This document shows positions 16,467 to 25,583 of a stretch of DNA of 64,000 bases, piece after piece (positions within the stretch are counted from its first letter, which is position 1; every line of letters begins with the position of its first letter). The DNA comes from CAYZJV01 sp049310885 (lineage in GTDB: Bacteria > Spirochaetota > Spirochaetia > Sphaerochaetales > Sphaerochaetaceae): contig NZ_JBMDYO010000002.1 in assembly GCF_049310885.1 (NCBI RefSeq), positions 437,785 to 501,784 on the forward strand. Direction: 5' to 3'. A program made the position numbers and the translations under genes. Under the pieces are notes generated by a model. It worked only from the letters and a program-made list of their open reading frames with translations. It was not told the DNA's origin and did not search any database.

Positions 16467-17960
16467 TCACTTACCGTAGTAGACCGAATTCCATCGCAAT
16501 TCGTTGCGGAATTGGGGAATCTTTGTCTCTTGGCCAATCTCCACACACTCAATCCCTGTCATCTCTGCGAAGGTGCGAATATAATCCACTTCGATGGCAT
16601 CGGAGTAGGCTGTATGGTGGCCACCACCTGCAAGGATCCATGCTTCGCTCGCTGTAACGAGATCAGGAAGTGGTTTCCACAACACACGAGCAACAGGTAA
16701 CTTCTGGAATGCTTGGGGAGTATCGACCGACTCGACCTCAGTCACGACAATCCTGAAACGGTTTCCCATATCCACGATCGCAGCACAGAGCGCCCTACCC
16801 GGTCGGCCGTCGAATACCAGCCTAGCTGGGTCTTCACGATCTCCGATACCGAGAGGATGGACTTCTAGAGTCGGCTTGTCTTTTGCTATGGATGGGCAAA
16901 TCTCGAGCATATGGGCTCCCAGGTCCAACATGGAACCCTTCTCCATATGGTAGGTGTAATCTTCCATGAAGGAGGCACCACCAGAAAGTCCCATTCCCAT
17001 AACCTTAAACAGACGGACCATAGCAGCGGTCTTCCAATCACCTTCACCAGCGAAACCGTAGCCCTTACCCATCAGTCGCTGGGCCGCAAGCCCCGGCAAT
17101 TGGCTCATACCATGGAGATCCTGGAAGTTGGTGGTGAAAGCCCGTGCTCCCACATCTCCAAGGAAAGCCTCCAGAGCAAGTTCGACCCTAGCCTGCTCAC
17201 GCGTCTGGTTAAGAAAAGACGCTTCACTCACCGAATACTTGAACTCATAGGCTTTTTGATATTCATCTATGAGGGAGTCGACATCGCTATCGGCTACCTT
17301 ATTCCGGTAGGCGACGAGGTCTCCAATACCATAGTAGGGGACTGACCATCCGAGCTTGATCATTGCCTCTACCTTGTCTCCATCGGTCACCGCGACATCA
17401 CGCATGTTGTCGCCGAAGCGGGCTATAATAAGATCACGACTCTCAGCAACGGCAGCTGCCGAACGCATCCAACGGGCAATCCTGTCCTGTGTCTCCTGGT
17501 GGGACCAATGTCCGGTTATCACCGTCCTCGGAATATCCATACGGGCGGTTATATGGCCGAATTCACGATCCCCATGGGCACTCTGGTTCAGATTCATGAA
17601 GTCCATATCGATAGTATCGAAGGGAATCTTCTCATTGAACTGAGTATGCAACTGCAACAATGGCTTGGAGAGGACCGAGAGCCCTCCAATCCACATCTTG
17701 GCGGGACTGAAGGTGTGCATCCAACAGACTACTCCACCACAGGAAGCATCAGCGCCAGCCTGTTCAATCGTTGAACGGATCTGCGAAGAGCTCTTTTGCA
17801 CCGGCTTGCTCACTAGCTTGAAGGGCAATGAGCCACTTTTATTCAAAGCATCGACCATCTTCTGGGAATCGGCAGCGACCTGTTTCAGCGGCCCCTCTCC
17901 ATAGAGGTCCTGACTACCGGTCAGGAACCAGAAATCCAACTCTTTCAATTGCTTCATCAT
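16467..17960 (-). CDS. araA: L-arabinose isomerase
   Basis: 497 residues, the normal length of AraA (about 500). The enzyme converts L-arabinose to L-ribulose in the cytoplasm with a Mn ion. The N-terminus EFWFLTGSQDLYGE type block appears as LDFWFLTGSQDLYGEGPL. The catalytic and metal-ligand region is visible in GYGFAGEGDWKTAAMVRLFK, FMEDYTYH and AWILAGGGHHTAYS, which supply the conserved Glu and His residues. The ATG overlaps the araB stop by four bases (ATGA), so the two are translationally coupled. A hairpin terminator follows. Confidence 0.97.
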   Translation of the reverse strand: MMKQLKELDFWFLTGSQDLYGEGPLKQVAADSQKMVDALNKSGSLPFKLVSKPVQKSSSQIRSTIEQAGADASCGGVVCWMHTFSPAKMWIGGLSVLSKPLLQLHTQFNEKIPFDTIDMDFMNLNQSAHGDREFGHITARMDIPRTVITGHWSHQETQDRIARWMRSAAAVAESRDLIIARFGDNMRDVAVTDGDKVEAMIKLGWSVPYYGIGDLVAYRNKVADSDVDSLIDEYQKAYEFKYSVSEASFLNQTREQARVELALEAFLGDVGARAFTTNFQDLHGMSQLPGLAAQRLMGKGYGFAGEGDWKTAAMVRLFKVMGMGLSGGASFMEDYTYHMEKGSMLDLGAHMLEICPSIAKDKPTLEVHPLGIGDREDPARLVFDGRPGRALCAAIVDMGNRFRIVVTEVESVDTPQAFQKLPVARVLWKPLPDLVTASEAWILAGGGHHTAYSDAIEVDYIRTFAEMTGIECVEIGQETKIPQFRNELRWNSVYYGK

Positions 17961-19621
17961 CCTCTCCTCTGTTTCTCTTCGAAGGCGCCCAATGCAAGGT
18001 ACCGTTCATACAAGGTGTCGTAAATCTTCTTTTTCTTGGTATCCGGCTTATGGACCCGCTCCATCGGAGCACAGAGGGCTTTTTGTGCCGAGGGAATATC
18101 GGGGTAGAGCCCGGCAGCAACGGAGGCATAGGCCGCAGCTCCAATCGCTGGAGCCTGGTCATTGCTTGTAACTTGGATTTCCCGTCCGGTTACATCGGCA
18201 AGAATTTGCATACCGATCTTACTCTTTCTGGCAACTCCGCCGATTGCAATGATCTGATCTATCTTGACGCCTCCAGCCTCAAAGCATTCCAAGATTGCCC
18301 GTGCACCATATGCAGTGGATTCCAAGAGCATCCTCATGATAGCAGGAGCATCGGTACCCAGACTGAGACCCGAAAGAGCCCCTTTGAGCGTCTGGTCGGC
18401 ATTCGGAGTTCGTCGACCATTTATCCAATCGAGTGCTACTGGAGAGTTTTCGGTCACTTCAATCTCCTCGGCTGCCTTCTCCAATGCAGCAAGAACCTTC
18501 TTCTCCATCTTTGTTGCGGTTTCTTCATCGATATCGAGTCCCATATTCTGTACTGGCCACATGAGAACATTCCTGAACCATGCGTAAAAGTCACCATATG
18601 CCGATTGTCCAGCCTCATACCCGATATAGCCTGGGACTACTGAACCATCTACCTGACCAGCTATACCAGCGACTCGTCGCTCTGTTTCACCCTCGGCTGG
18701 TTGTGGACCAATAATGATATCGCAGGTACTGGTTCCTATGCTCTTTACCATGACTCCTTCGGCCACATGACCACCGACTGCACCAATATGGGCATCGTAA
18801 GAGCCAACGCAGACCGGTATACCGGAAGGAAGTCCAAGTTTTCCACTCCACTCTTGAGTGAGCTGGCCAGCAACCTGGTCGGATGTATAGGTCTCACTAC
18901 CCAGGTTCTGTCTAACTTTCACTAAAAGAGGATGCAACATCCCGAGGAACTCTTCGGATGGATACCCGCCCCATGAAGCATGCCAAGCGATCTTGTGTCC
19001 AGCAGAGCAGCGGCCACGCTTGATTTTATCCAATGCGGTGGTGCCGGTAAGGACAGCAGAGAACCAGTCACAATGCTCGACAGCAGATACCGCACTATCG
19101 ACTATTGCACCACCCTTTCTGGCAACATGCAGCAGTTTAGACCAGAACCATTCGGAAGAGTAGGTACCGCCCATGAATTGAGTATAATCTGTTCCACCCC
19201 AACTGTGGGAGAGGGCATTGAAATCATCTGCCTCTTTTACCGCAGTATGATCCTTCCAGAGAATGAACATCGCATCGGGATTATCGGCAAAACGCTCATT
19301 GAGCGCTAAAGGAGTACCATTTTCGTCGCACAAGCAGGGAGTACTTCCAGTGGTATCGACACAAATTGCACGGACCTTAGACATGGCTTCCTTACACTCT
19401 TTGGCGGCATCGTTCACCGCAAATTCGAAACTCTCGGTGTAATCTAGGGGGTGTTGCCTGAATTGGTTCGCTTTGGGATCGCAATAGAGTCCCTCTTTCC
19501 ACCTTTTATAGTACGAGACCGCACTGCCGGCGACTTCGCCGTCTGCGGCATCGATTACCACCACCCGTACCGAGTCAGAACCGAAATCGGCCCCCAAAAC
19601 ATAGTTCTTACCTTTTTCCAT
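17957..19621 (-). CDS. araB: Ribulokinase
   Basis: 554 residues of the FGGY kinase family, normal for AraB. It phosphorylates L-ribulose to L-ribulose 5-phosphate with ATP. The ATG at 19621 gives the family N-terminus MEKGKNYVLGADFGSDSVRV, whose DFGSDSVR is the phosphate-binding loop; AAAGGAG lies 12 bases upstream. The C-terminal ATP-site block IGGVARKSKIGMQILADV is present. araB is followed by araA with a 4-base overlap. The next pathway enzyme, AraD, is not in the window. A GNAT gene ends only 37 bases upstream, so either the two share a transcript or the promoter lies inside that gene. Confidence 0.96.
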   Translation of the reverse strand: MEKGKNYVLGADFGSDSVRVVVIDAADGEVAGSAVSYYKRWKEGLYCDPKANQFRQHPLDYTESFEFAVNDAAKECKEAMSKVRAICVDTTGSTPCLCDENGTPLALNERFADNPDAMFILWKDHTAVKEADDFNALSHSWGGTDYTQFMGGTYSSEWFWSKLLHVARKGGAIVDSAVSAVEHCDWFSAVLTGTTALDKIKRGRCSAGHKIAWHASWGGYPSEEFLGMLHPLLVKVRQNLGSETYTSDQVAGQLTQEWSGKLGLPSGIPVCVGSYDAHIGAVGGHVAEGVMVKSIGTSTCDIIIGPQPAEGETERRVAGIAGQVDGSVVPGYIGYEAGQSAYGDFYAWFRNVLMWPVQNMGLDIDEETATKMEKKVLAALEKAAEEIEVTENSPVALDWINGRRTPNADQTLKGALSGLSLGTDAPAIMRMLLESTAYGARAILECFEAGGVKIDQIIAIGGVARKSKIGMQILADVTGREIQVTSNDQAPAIGAAAYASVAAGLYPDIPSAQKALCAPMERVHKPDTKKKKIYDTLYERYLALGAFEEKQRRG

Positions 19622-19658
19622 AGCGTTCGCAACTCCTTTGCCGTAAAATATTTTTATG

Positions 19659-20231
19659 CTATTCCAATGCTTCATTGAAGAGGACATAGTGAGAGTGCCC
19701 CTCCCATACCCCCGCAATTTTGAGATACCTACTACTGAAACCCTCATTGATAAAACCCAATTTTTCGACCAATCGTACCGAAGCATGGTTCCCTGGCATA
19801 ATATTAGCTTCTATACGGTGCAGACCGAAATGCCCGAAACCAAGCGATATGACCTTCTCCACAGCCTCCCCCATGTATCCATGACAGGTCATACAACGGG
19901 CTATCCGGTAACCGAGAAAGCAAGAGAGGAAAGGTCCATAAATTATGTTTGAAAGACTGATCGAACCGATGATACCCGGCTCTTGGGGAAGCTGCAGGTA
20001 GAGGTGCAACGCACGGCCTTCCGCATTATCGGCTGCCTGTGATGCAAGTAACTTCCGCATGGAATCTTCCTGATAGAATTCGCTGGGACGAACAGGTTCC
20101 CAAGGCGCATGGAACACCTTATTGGCTATATAGAAGGCCAATACATCCTTTTCATCAAGCGACTGAGGTTGTTCCAAAACTAACCTATCGGTATAGACCC
20201 GATCGGTAAGTCGGGGATTCGAACTATCCAT
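19659..20231 (-). CDS. RimJ/RimL-type GNAT acetyltransferase
   Basis: 190 residues, GNAT_3 class. The N-terminal block TDRVYTDRLVLEQP is the typical opening of RimJ/RimL-like enzymes (T-x-R-L-x-L). The acetyl-CoA region is FLGYRIARCMTCHGYMGEAV, followed by FGLHRIEANIMPGNHASVRL and VEKLGFINEG, which match the family (HRIEA, N-x-x-S-x-x-L-x-K-x-G-F). Such enzymes acetylate N-terminal amines of ribosomal proteins or small molecules; the substrate here is unknown. The ATG at 20231 follows AGGATAGGGAT. It lies 37 bases upstream of araB. Confidence 0.88.
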   Translation of the reverse strand: MDSSNPRLTDRVYTDRLVLEQPQSLDEKDVLAFYIANKVFHAPWEPVRPSEFYQEDSMRKLLASQAADNAEGRALHLYLQLPQEPGIIGSISLSNIIYGPFLSCFLGYRIARCMTCHGYMGEAVEKVISLGFGHFGLHRIEANIMPGNHASVRLVEKLGFINEGFSSRYLKIAGVWEGHSHYVLFNEALE

Positions 20232-20312
20232 ATCCCTATCCTAGCCCTAGCTGGCGTTTGTTGCAACATTTATGTTACAAATGCTGATTTTTCTTGCCCA
20301 AATAGAAAATTG

Positions 20313-20334
20313 GCGGCCGAAATCAAACGGCCGC
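20313..20334 (-). terminator. Hairpin terminator of the ferritin-like gene
   Basis: On the minus strand GCGGCCG and CGGCCGC form a 7-bp GC stem with loop TTTGATTT, then the T-rich CAATTTTCTATTT. It lies 35 bases after the stop of the ferritin-like gene. Confidence 0.65.
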
Positions 20335-20369
20335 ACAGTCAGATGACAGTCCCAACGATGGGAGCGCGA

Positions 20370-20849
20370 TCAATAATCGTCGCGGACACCGAATTCGGCA
20401 TCCTCTACCCAGGATTCAGGCCTTTCGACCATGACGATGATATCATCTATGAGGTCATAGTGTCGCCTCTCCTCCTCGATGATCTTCGAAAGAGCTCGCT
20501 TTTGCTTCACATCGGTAACCAAGTCATGCTGCTCCGAATAGAATTCGATGCTTTTCAATTCTATCTCCAATGCCTCTTCATACACGGAAAGCTGCTTCTC
20601 TTCTTGCAAGAAATCCTCTTTGGAAAATTTCTTGAATATCTGTGTTGCTCTCACTGATGCATCCGAAGTACTCGCTGGAACATCGGAATTGGCTTTCATA
20701 GCCTCGAATGTAGCCTTATGGCGATCTTCATCTTCGGCGAGCATCGTAAAGATGGTCTTAAAACCTTCCGATGTAGCCTTGGCAACCAAATCCCTATAGA
20801 AAGCCGCCCCCTCTGTCTCCATACGGATAGCGATGTCGAATAATTCCAT
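20370..20849 (-). CDS. Ferritin-like (rubrerythrin-type) diiron protein
   Basis: 159 residues from the ATG at 20849, with AGGAGG at a good distance. It is a four-helix bundle with two ferritin half-sites: METEGAAFYRDL with later EDEDRHKATF, and EIELKSIEFYSEQH with later EEERRHYDLI. The Glu and E-x-x-H spacing fits a rubrerythrin-type diiron centre. There is no C-terminal rubredoxin domain. Such proteins remove peroxide or store iron in anaerobes; the electron donor here is not evident. It stands alone with its own terminator. Confidence 0.88.
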   Translation of the reverse strand: MELFDIAIRMETEGAAFYRDLVAKATSEGFKTIFTMLAEDEDRHKATFEAMKANSDVPASTSDASVRATQIFKKFSKEDFLQEEKQLSVYEEALEIELKSIEFYSEQHDLVTDVKQKRALSKIIEEERRHYDLIDDIIVMVERPESWVEDAEFGVRDDY

Positions 20850-21207
20850 GAAATCCTCCTATCGATAGTTCCTACCTGCATAGTACCAAAGGCTGATGGA
20901 GTTGGCAAGCAAATGCTTTATTCGGAAGGATCTGGCTCCACCCCTAGCGAAGAAGCCATCAATCGCTCATGTATTTATTACCTTCCTGTCACAACAATCA
21001 TCACATAGACCATAATAAATTAGTAAATTATTGATTAATATGAAAAACATAGCTTATTATGCTTTACGATTCATACATATTTTGATTTGTCAAGAAATTT
21101 TTTCATTTTTTTACTAAAAGCTATTGCCTATTGTTCCCAAATTATCGATACTATAGGTGTGGTACTGAAAAGACCACTGAAAAAAACGATATACAAGGAG
21201 GGGTCAC
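20850..21207. other. AT-rich intergenic region with a weak promoter
   Basis: No gene is seen. The right half is strongly AT-rich. For the gene at 21208 a possible promoter is TTGCCT (21124-21129) with GATACT (21147-21152) after 17 bases. Confidence 0.35.
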
Positions 21208-21615
21208 ATGAAAAATGACACCAGCAATGCAAGGATGCAGTTCCTGATGGCGAGTACTGGTTCCGTGTTTGAAAAAGCAGATTACCAGGCCCTGTCCGAT
21301 CAAATAGAAGTGCATAAGTATCTGATCAACCAAGACATCCCCTGGACAATCTCCTGGGATGAGGCGGCATTCTCTTGGATGGAAAACGTATTCCATCCTA
21401 TCATGCAGGTTGTGGACATGTGGGAAGTCCAAGCGGCGTTCCCAACCAAAACCCGCGCAATACTGTTCTTCGAGATTTCAAACCACTGGTATTACCTGTT
21501 GGAGAAGAACCCTGGAGTATCAGCCCACTTCGCTGCGCTTGAATATGCAGCGACATACGGGAAGGGACTGGCAAAACTAGTCTCCAGACTCCAGTTACCA
21601 CGAACTGCAGCCTAA
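21208..21615 (+). CDS. Small protein resembling part of DUF4032-type proteins
   Basis: 135 residues from an ATG with a strong AAGGAGGGG site. I do not recognise a named family with certainty. The segments DEAAFSWMENVFHPIMQVV, then AAFPTKTRAILFFEISNHW and ALEYAA follow the pattern W-x-x-x-V-x-x-P, FP-x-[RK]T-x-x-x-L and H-[RW]-x-x-L known from DUF4032-like proteins. There is no signal peptide or membrane segment. It is monocistronic, with an AT-rich promoter region before it and a terminator after it. Function unknown. Confidence 0.65.
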   Translation: MKNDTSNARMQFLMASTGSVFEKADYQALSDQIEVHKYLINQDIPWTISWDEAAFSWMENVFHPIMQVVDMWEVQAAFPTKTRAILFFEISNHWYYLLEKNPGVSAHFAALEYAATYGKGLAKLVSRLQLPRTAA

Positions 21616-21636
21616 ACACACTGCAGCCAAGGAAAA

Positions 21637-21688
21637 AGAAGCTGTCGACTAGGTCAAAGATGACCGAAGCGGCAGCTTCTCTCTTTTT
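21637..21688 (+). terminator. Rho-independent terminator
   Basis: AGAAGCTG pairs with CAGCTTCT, with an inner stem GGTC/GACC, and the hairpin is followed by CTCTTTTT. It ends the transcript of the 135-residue gene. Confidence 0.65.
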
Positions 21689-21758
21689 ACCGTGATCTTG
21701 TCACCGAACATGTTTGCCAATGTATGTGATACTAAGACATCATTTCGGGGAGGAACTC

Positions 21759-22340
21759 ATGGTCAACCCATCATCCAGACGTACTCCGGGATTAATTTCC
21801 GGTCTCTACATCATCACTCTGCTCTACTTCGCGTTAGGTTTTGTCTCCATATACTCAGCATTGACAGCAATTCTCTGCATGACCATTCCATTCATACTGC
21901 TGGCAAAGCATGAGAAAAAAGTGTGGTGCCACCACTACTGCCCTAGAGCTTCACTGATCGATCTTGTGGGAATTAAAAGGAACCGCTGGAAAAAGTTGCC
22001 CCAGATCTTCACCGATGGATTTTTAAGAAAATTATTACTATGGTATTTCGGTTTGAATCTCCTGTTCATTACAGGAAGTACTATCCAGATTGCCATGGGG
22101 AATATGCCGGCAATGCCCTATATACGCCTATTCATCGCAATTCCCCTCTTCCCCCTACCACAGCTGGTACAGCTCGAGGGTCCCGACTGGCTGATACACC
22201 TCTCCTATAGACTCTATTCAATGATGTTCAGTTCAACTATCCTGGGAATTGCCTTTGCTCGTATATGGCGATCCCGCGCATGGTGTGCAGTCTGTCCGGT
22301 AGGAAACCTATCAAACAAACTGACACCACCGGGAAATTGA
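21759..22340 (+). CDS. NapH-like membrane protein with two Cys motifs (4Fe-4S binding)
   Basis: 193 residues. The ATG at 21759 follows GGGGAGGAACTC; an earlier ATG lacks a site. About four hydrophobic segments are present. Two Cys motifs face the same side: WCHHYCPRASL after the second segment and WCAVCPVGNLS near the C-terminus. This C-x3-CP / C-x2-CP pattern is typical of NapH, NosR and CcoG-type polyferredoxins, but only two short motifs occur, so at most one or two clusters fit. It may pass electrons across or along the membrane. No reductase partner lies beside it. Confidence 0.75.
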   Translation: MVNPSSRRTPGLISGLYIITLLYFALGFVSIYSALTAILCMTIPFILLAKHEKKVWCHHYCPRASLIDLVGIKRNRWKKLPQIFTDGFLRKLLLWYFGLNLLFITGSTIQIAMGNMPAMPYIRLFIAIPLFPLPQLVQLEGPDWLIHLSYRLYSMMFSSTILGIAFARIWRSRAWCAVCPVGNLSNKLTPPGN

Positions 22341-22382
22341 TCAGTGATTTTCAATATCCTGATCTTCGCGTTTCTTGGGCTA

Positions 22383-23561
22383 CTAGAGGGCTAGCTTGAG
22401 AATCTTCTCTACATCGTCGGCCTTCAATTTCCTGAAGTTACCAACGGAATCTCTTCCGATCATGGCGCTTTCGGCCATTTTACGTACTCTCTCATTACCG
22501 ATTCCGGCATCGCTGAGTCGTACGGGAAGTCCGAGAGCACGGTAGAATGCCTCCAAACGATCTATGGCGGCCTCAACTATGGCATCCTTATCATCGAAGG
22601 TAAGACTGATATCCCATACCCTCAGAGCGTACTGGACGAAACGATCGATATTGTCACGATAGACATACTTCATCCAGGCAGGGAATACGATAGCCAAACC
22701 TGCGCCGTGGGCAATATCGTACTGACCACTGATCTCATGCTCTATATCGTGGCTTGCCCAATCGCCGACCCTACCTCTGTCGAGCTGATTGTTGTGGGCA
22801 AGTGTTCCCGTCCACATGAGCTCAGCACGATACCTATAGTCGTTCGGATGCTTGAGAGCCATCAATGAGTAGGCGATCACGTTACGCATCGCACTCTCCA
22901 ACATCTTGTCGGAAAGGTCGTTGTGTTTCTCCATGGTGAAGTACCGCTCTTGCAGGTGTGCTAGAATATCTGCTGCACCACACGCTGTCTGATAGGCCGG
23001 CAAGGTATAGTTGGTTTCGGGATCCATGACCGCGAACTTGGGAATAATGGTCTCGCTATTGACAGCACGCTTGAGATTGTTCTCCCAATCGGTAACCACC
23101 GTACCTGTGGAGCTCTCCGACCCCGCTGCCGGAATGGTGAGCACAACGCCCAAGGGCAACGATTTTCTAACCACACAGTCACCCTTCATATAGTAGTCAT
23201 CCCACACATCCTCATTATCGGGGAGTACGGTACCGAAACCGATCGCTTTCGCGGAATCGATCACGCTTCCACCACCGACGGCAAGGATGAAATCGATCTT
23301 CTCTTTCTTGCAGAGCGCTATACCTTCACGCACCAGCGACAATCGCGGATTAGGAACGACTCCACCCAATTCCACCACATCTAATTTGGCAGCCTTGAGT
23401 GATTCTACCACCTGGCTATAGACACCATTCTTCTTGATCGAGCCGCCACCGTAGTGGAGCAATACACGCTTTCCATAGCCTTTCGCCAGTTCACCGACTT
23501 GTCCGATAGTACCTTTTCCAAACACGATCCGTGTCGGATTATAATATGAAAAATTCAACAT
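22383..23561 (-). CDS. Iron-containing alcohol dehydrogenase (butanol dehydrogenase type)
   Basis: 392 residues, the usual length of BdhA/YqhD enzymes. The enzyme reduces aldehydes to alcohols with NAD(P)H in the cytoplasm. The N-terminus NFSYYNPTRIVFGKG is typical. The nucleotide loop is AVGGGSVIDSAKAIG. Metal ligands fit Asp and His in GAADILAHLQE, and the later His residues in DWASHDIEHE and DIAHGAGLAIVFPAW. The ATG at 23561 follows AAGGAGG. It stands alone; a fermentative aldehyde-disposal role is likely. Confidence 0.93.
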   Translation of the reverse strand: MLNFSYYNPTRIVFGKGTIGQVGELAKGYGKRVLLHYGGGSIKKNGVYSQVVESLKAAKLDVVELGGVVPNPRLSLVREGIALCKKEKIDFILAVGGGSVIDSAKAIGFGTVLPDNEDVWDDYYMKGDCVVRKSLPLGVVLTIPAAGSESSTGTVVTDWENNLKRAVNSETIIPKFAVMDPETNYTLPAYQTACGAADILAHLQERYFTMEKHNDLSDKMLESAMRNVIAYSLMALKHPNDYRYRAELMWTGTLAHNNQLDRGRVGDWASHDIEHEISGQYDIAHGAGLAIVFPAWMKYVYRDNIDRFVQYALRVWDISLTFDDKDAIVEAAIDRLEAFYRALGLPVRLSDAGIGNERVRKMAESAMIGRDSVGNFRKLKADDVEKILKLAL

Positions 23562-23630
23562 ATCTTTGATCCTCCTTGATGTAAATCATTCCATTTCCAA
23601 CGATGCAGAACATCGATGGTTCCACATTAC

Positions 23631-24122
23631 CTAGTTATTCTTGAGAGACGGTACAGAGTCCTGTTTGCGTAGTGCCCTAGACAATGCCTGTACTACCAGA
23701 TCATGATCGTCTTCTTGCTTCAAGCCCGATACCGCCATAGTCCCGATCAGCCCAGTACCACGCAAGAAAATGGGAAAACTTCCTCCATGAAAAGCATAAT
23801 CGGCTTCATCGACATAATGTTTCTCTGCGGCCGATACGTTCTCATGGACTAAACGACGACCAAGATAATAGCTTGAATGACCAAAGCGCATAACAGATCG
23901 ACTTTTTCGTTCAATCCATTTTTCATTGTCGACCTCAGCACCATTGGATGACCAATGGAAGAGACAACGGGCACCTACTGAAATATCCACGGCGATGGGT
24001 AGGCCCTCTTTCCGTGCTTTCTGTACAACCCAAGATCCAATCTTCCAAGCGACTTCGGAATCGAAGCGATTGAAATGCAACTCCTTCTCTTGTTGCAACA
24101 AAATCCCAAGCATTTCTTCCAT
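23631..24122 (-). CDS. DUF336/UPF0303-type (heme-degrading-domain) protein
   Basis: 163 residues from the ATG at 24122, with GAGGTGCAGG upstream. The chain matches UPF0303/HbpS-like proteins: LHFNRFDSEVAWKIGSWVVQ, then AVDISVGARCLFH and a C-terminal glycine-rich segment GTGLIGTMAVSGL. Relatives include yeast Ybr137w and bacterial GlcG/HbpS proteins that bind small ligands or heme. Enzyme activity is not established. It ends 70 bases upstream of the alcohol dehydrogenase start on the same strand and may be co-transcribed. Confidence 0.82.
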   Translation of the reverse strand: MEEMLGILLQQEKELHFNRFDSEVAWKIGSWVVQKARKEGLPIAVDISVGARCLFHWSSNGAEVDNEKWIERKSRSVMRFGHSSYYLGRRLVHENVSAAEKHYVDEADYAFHGGSFPIFLRGTGLIGTMAVSGLKQEDDHDLVVQALSRALRKQDSVPSLKNN

Positions 24123-24324
24123 ACCTGCACCTCGATACAATTCTTATGATATATTACGATTATACCACAAGAGATCGATAACGACCACCTCATCCTATCT
24201 CCAGGGCTTTGTCCTATCCTTTCAAAACCCATCCACACGTGTATGCTGTTACAAAGCACTAGCATGAAAACGCCTGCCATGGTAGCATGACAAGATACCC
24301 GAAAATTCGGATACGGAGTCTTAC

Positions 24325-25455
24325 ATGGATATCTCGATCCAGCCCAAACTAACCGAGGGGTTGTACGAAACACCGCTACTACACCAGACTAGTTTCTGGT
24401 CCACTGTCAAACATCAGCAAGGAGTTCACTCAAAAGCATTCGACCTCAAGATAAAAGCAAGGGATATTGGTTCTCCTTCAAAAGCCCCCTACCTACTGGA
24501 CGATATACTCATACTCTTCCAACAAGTTGGGCCGCAGACTACCGTCGGATACATCCCCTACGGCCCTTCGGTGCGACCTGATGATGAGGATATAGGGACT
24601 TTCCTTGAAGAATTGAGCGAGACACTCCGTCCCCAACTTCCAAAATCATGCATGTTACTTCGTTACGATCTGCCTTGGGAATCCCCTTGGACAAGAGACC
24701 CCGATGAATTTGACGAAAACGGCCAATGGCTTGGCCCACCAGAACCAGGTCTTCAGGAGTTGCGATTGAATTGGGGAACCAATGTGAGGAATCTACACAA
24801 GGCCAGCACAGACCTGCTTCCAGCCGACACAATGATGGTCAGCCTTACAGGAAGTCATGAAGAGATCCTAGCCAGTATGAAAGCAAAGACCCGTTACAAT
24901 ATCCGCGTTGCCCAAAGGCACAATGTCCAGATCAGGTGTGGAACCCATCACGATATGGATATCTTCTACGACCTGTATAGCCAGACATGCAGAAGGAACG
25001 GTATCAATCTGCATAACAGAACCTTCTTCGAAGCGATGTTCGCTCCCCATACCCGGACCAAACGTCTGCTGGACCGATCGACCGACTTCGACCTCCTTAT
25101 TGCAGAACACGGAGGGACACCATTAGCTGCTTTGTTCGTAGTCTACTCAAGTATGCGTGCAACCTACCTCTTTGGAGCATCGGCGTCGGAAAACCGCAAT
25201 CTCATGGGAACCTATGCCCTTCAATGGGAAGCCATGAAGAGAGCCAAAGCTCGCGGTTGTACCGAGTACGACCTTTTCGGTACCGCACCGAACAACGACC
25301 CTTCTCATCCCATGCATGGTCTCTATCGTTTCAAGACCGGTTTCGGGGGGCATGAATTGCACCGTATGGGATGTTGGGACTATCCTTTCAGAGTAGAAGA
25401 GTACCAGCGTTTCTCATCCCAGGAAATGATCGCAAAAGGGTACCATATCAGGTAA
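24325..25455 (+). CDS. FemAB/GNAT-fold peptidoglycan-bridge-type aminoacyltransferase
   Basis: 376 residues from the ATG at 24325, with CGGAG upstream. The chain follows FemX/FemAB: an N-terminal LLHQTSFWSTVKHQQG block, ILFQQVGPQTTVGYIPYGPS, then the central EEILASMKAKTRYNIRVAQR (the K-x-R-x-x-I-x-x-A signature), and the C-terminal block YDLFGTAPNNDPSHPMHGLY with FKTGFGG. FemAB proteins move amino acids from aminoacyl-tRNA to lipid II precursors; spirochaete homologues are common, and their substrate is not set. It stands alone; a short hairpin (TCACCCG-TT-CGGGTGA, 25475-25490) follows its stop. Confidence 0.88.
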   Translation: MDISIQPKLTEGLYETPLLHQTSFWSTVKHQQGVHSKAFDLKIKARDIGSPSKAPYLLDDILILFQQVGPQTTVGYIPYGPSVRPDDEDIGTFLEELSETLRPQLPKSCMLLRYDLPWESPWTRDPDEFDENGQWLGPPEPGLQELRLNWGTNVRNLHKASTDLLPADTMMVSLTGSHEEILASMKAKTRYNIRVAQRHNVQIRCGTHHDMDIFYDLYSQTCRRNGINLHNRTFFEAMFAPHTRTKRLLDRSTDFDLLIAEHGGTPLAALFVVYSSMRATYLFGASASENRNLMGTYALQWEAMKRAKARGCTEYDLFGTAPNNDPSHPMHGLYRFKTGFGGHELHRMGCWDYPFRVEEYQRFSSQEMIAKGYHIR

Positions 25456-25583
25456 AAACACCCAAATTCACCACTCACCCGTTCGGGTGATTACCCGAAT
25501 ACTCCGCAATGTGGAGAAAATCGCCTCCCTATACGATTTCTGATTCTCAGGAAGATGGCTATCGTCTGAAGTGGAGGATCTCA

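Noticed and set aside
20195..20231. A T-loop-like string (GTTCGAATCCCC) on the minus strand
   Set aside because: It lies at the start of the GNAT gene; no acceptor stem, anticodon arm or D arm fits around it, so it is not a tRNA.
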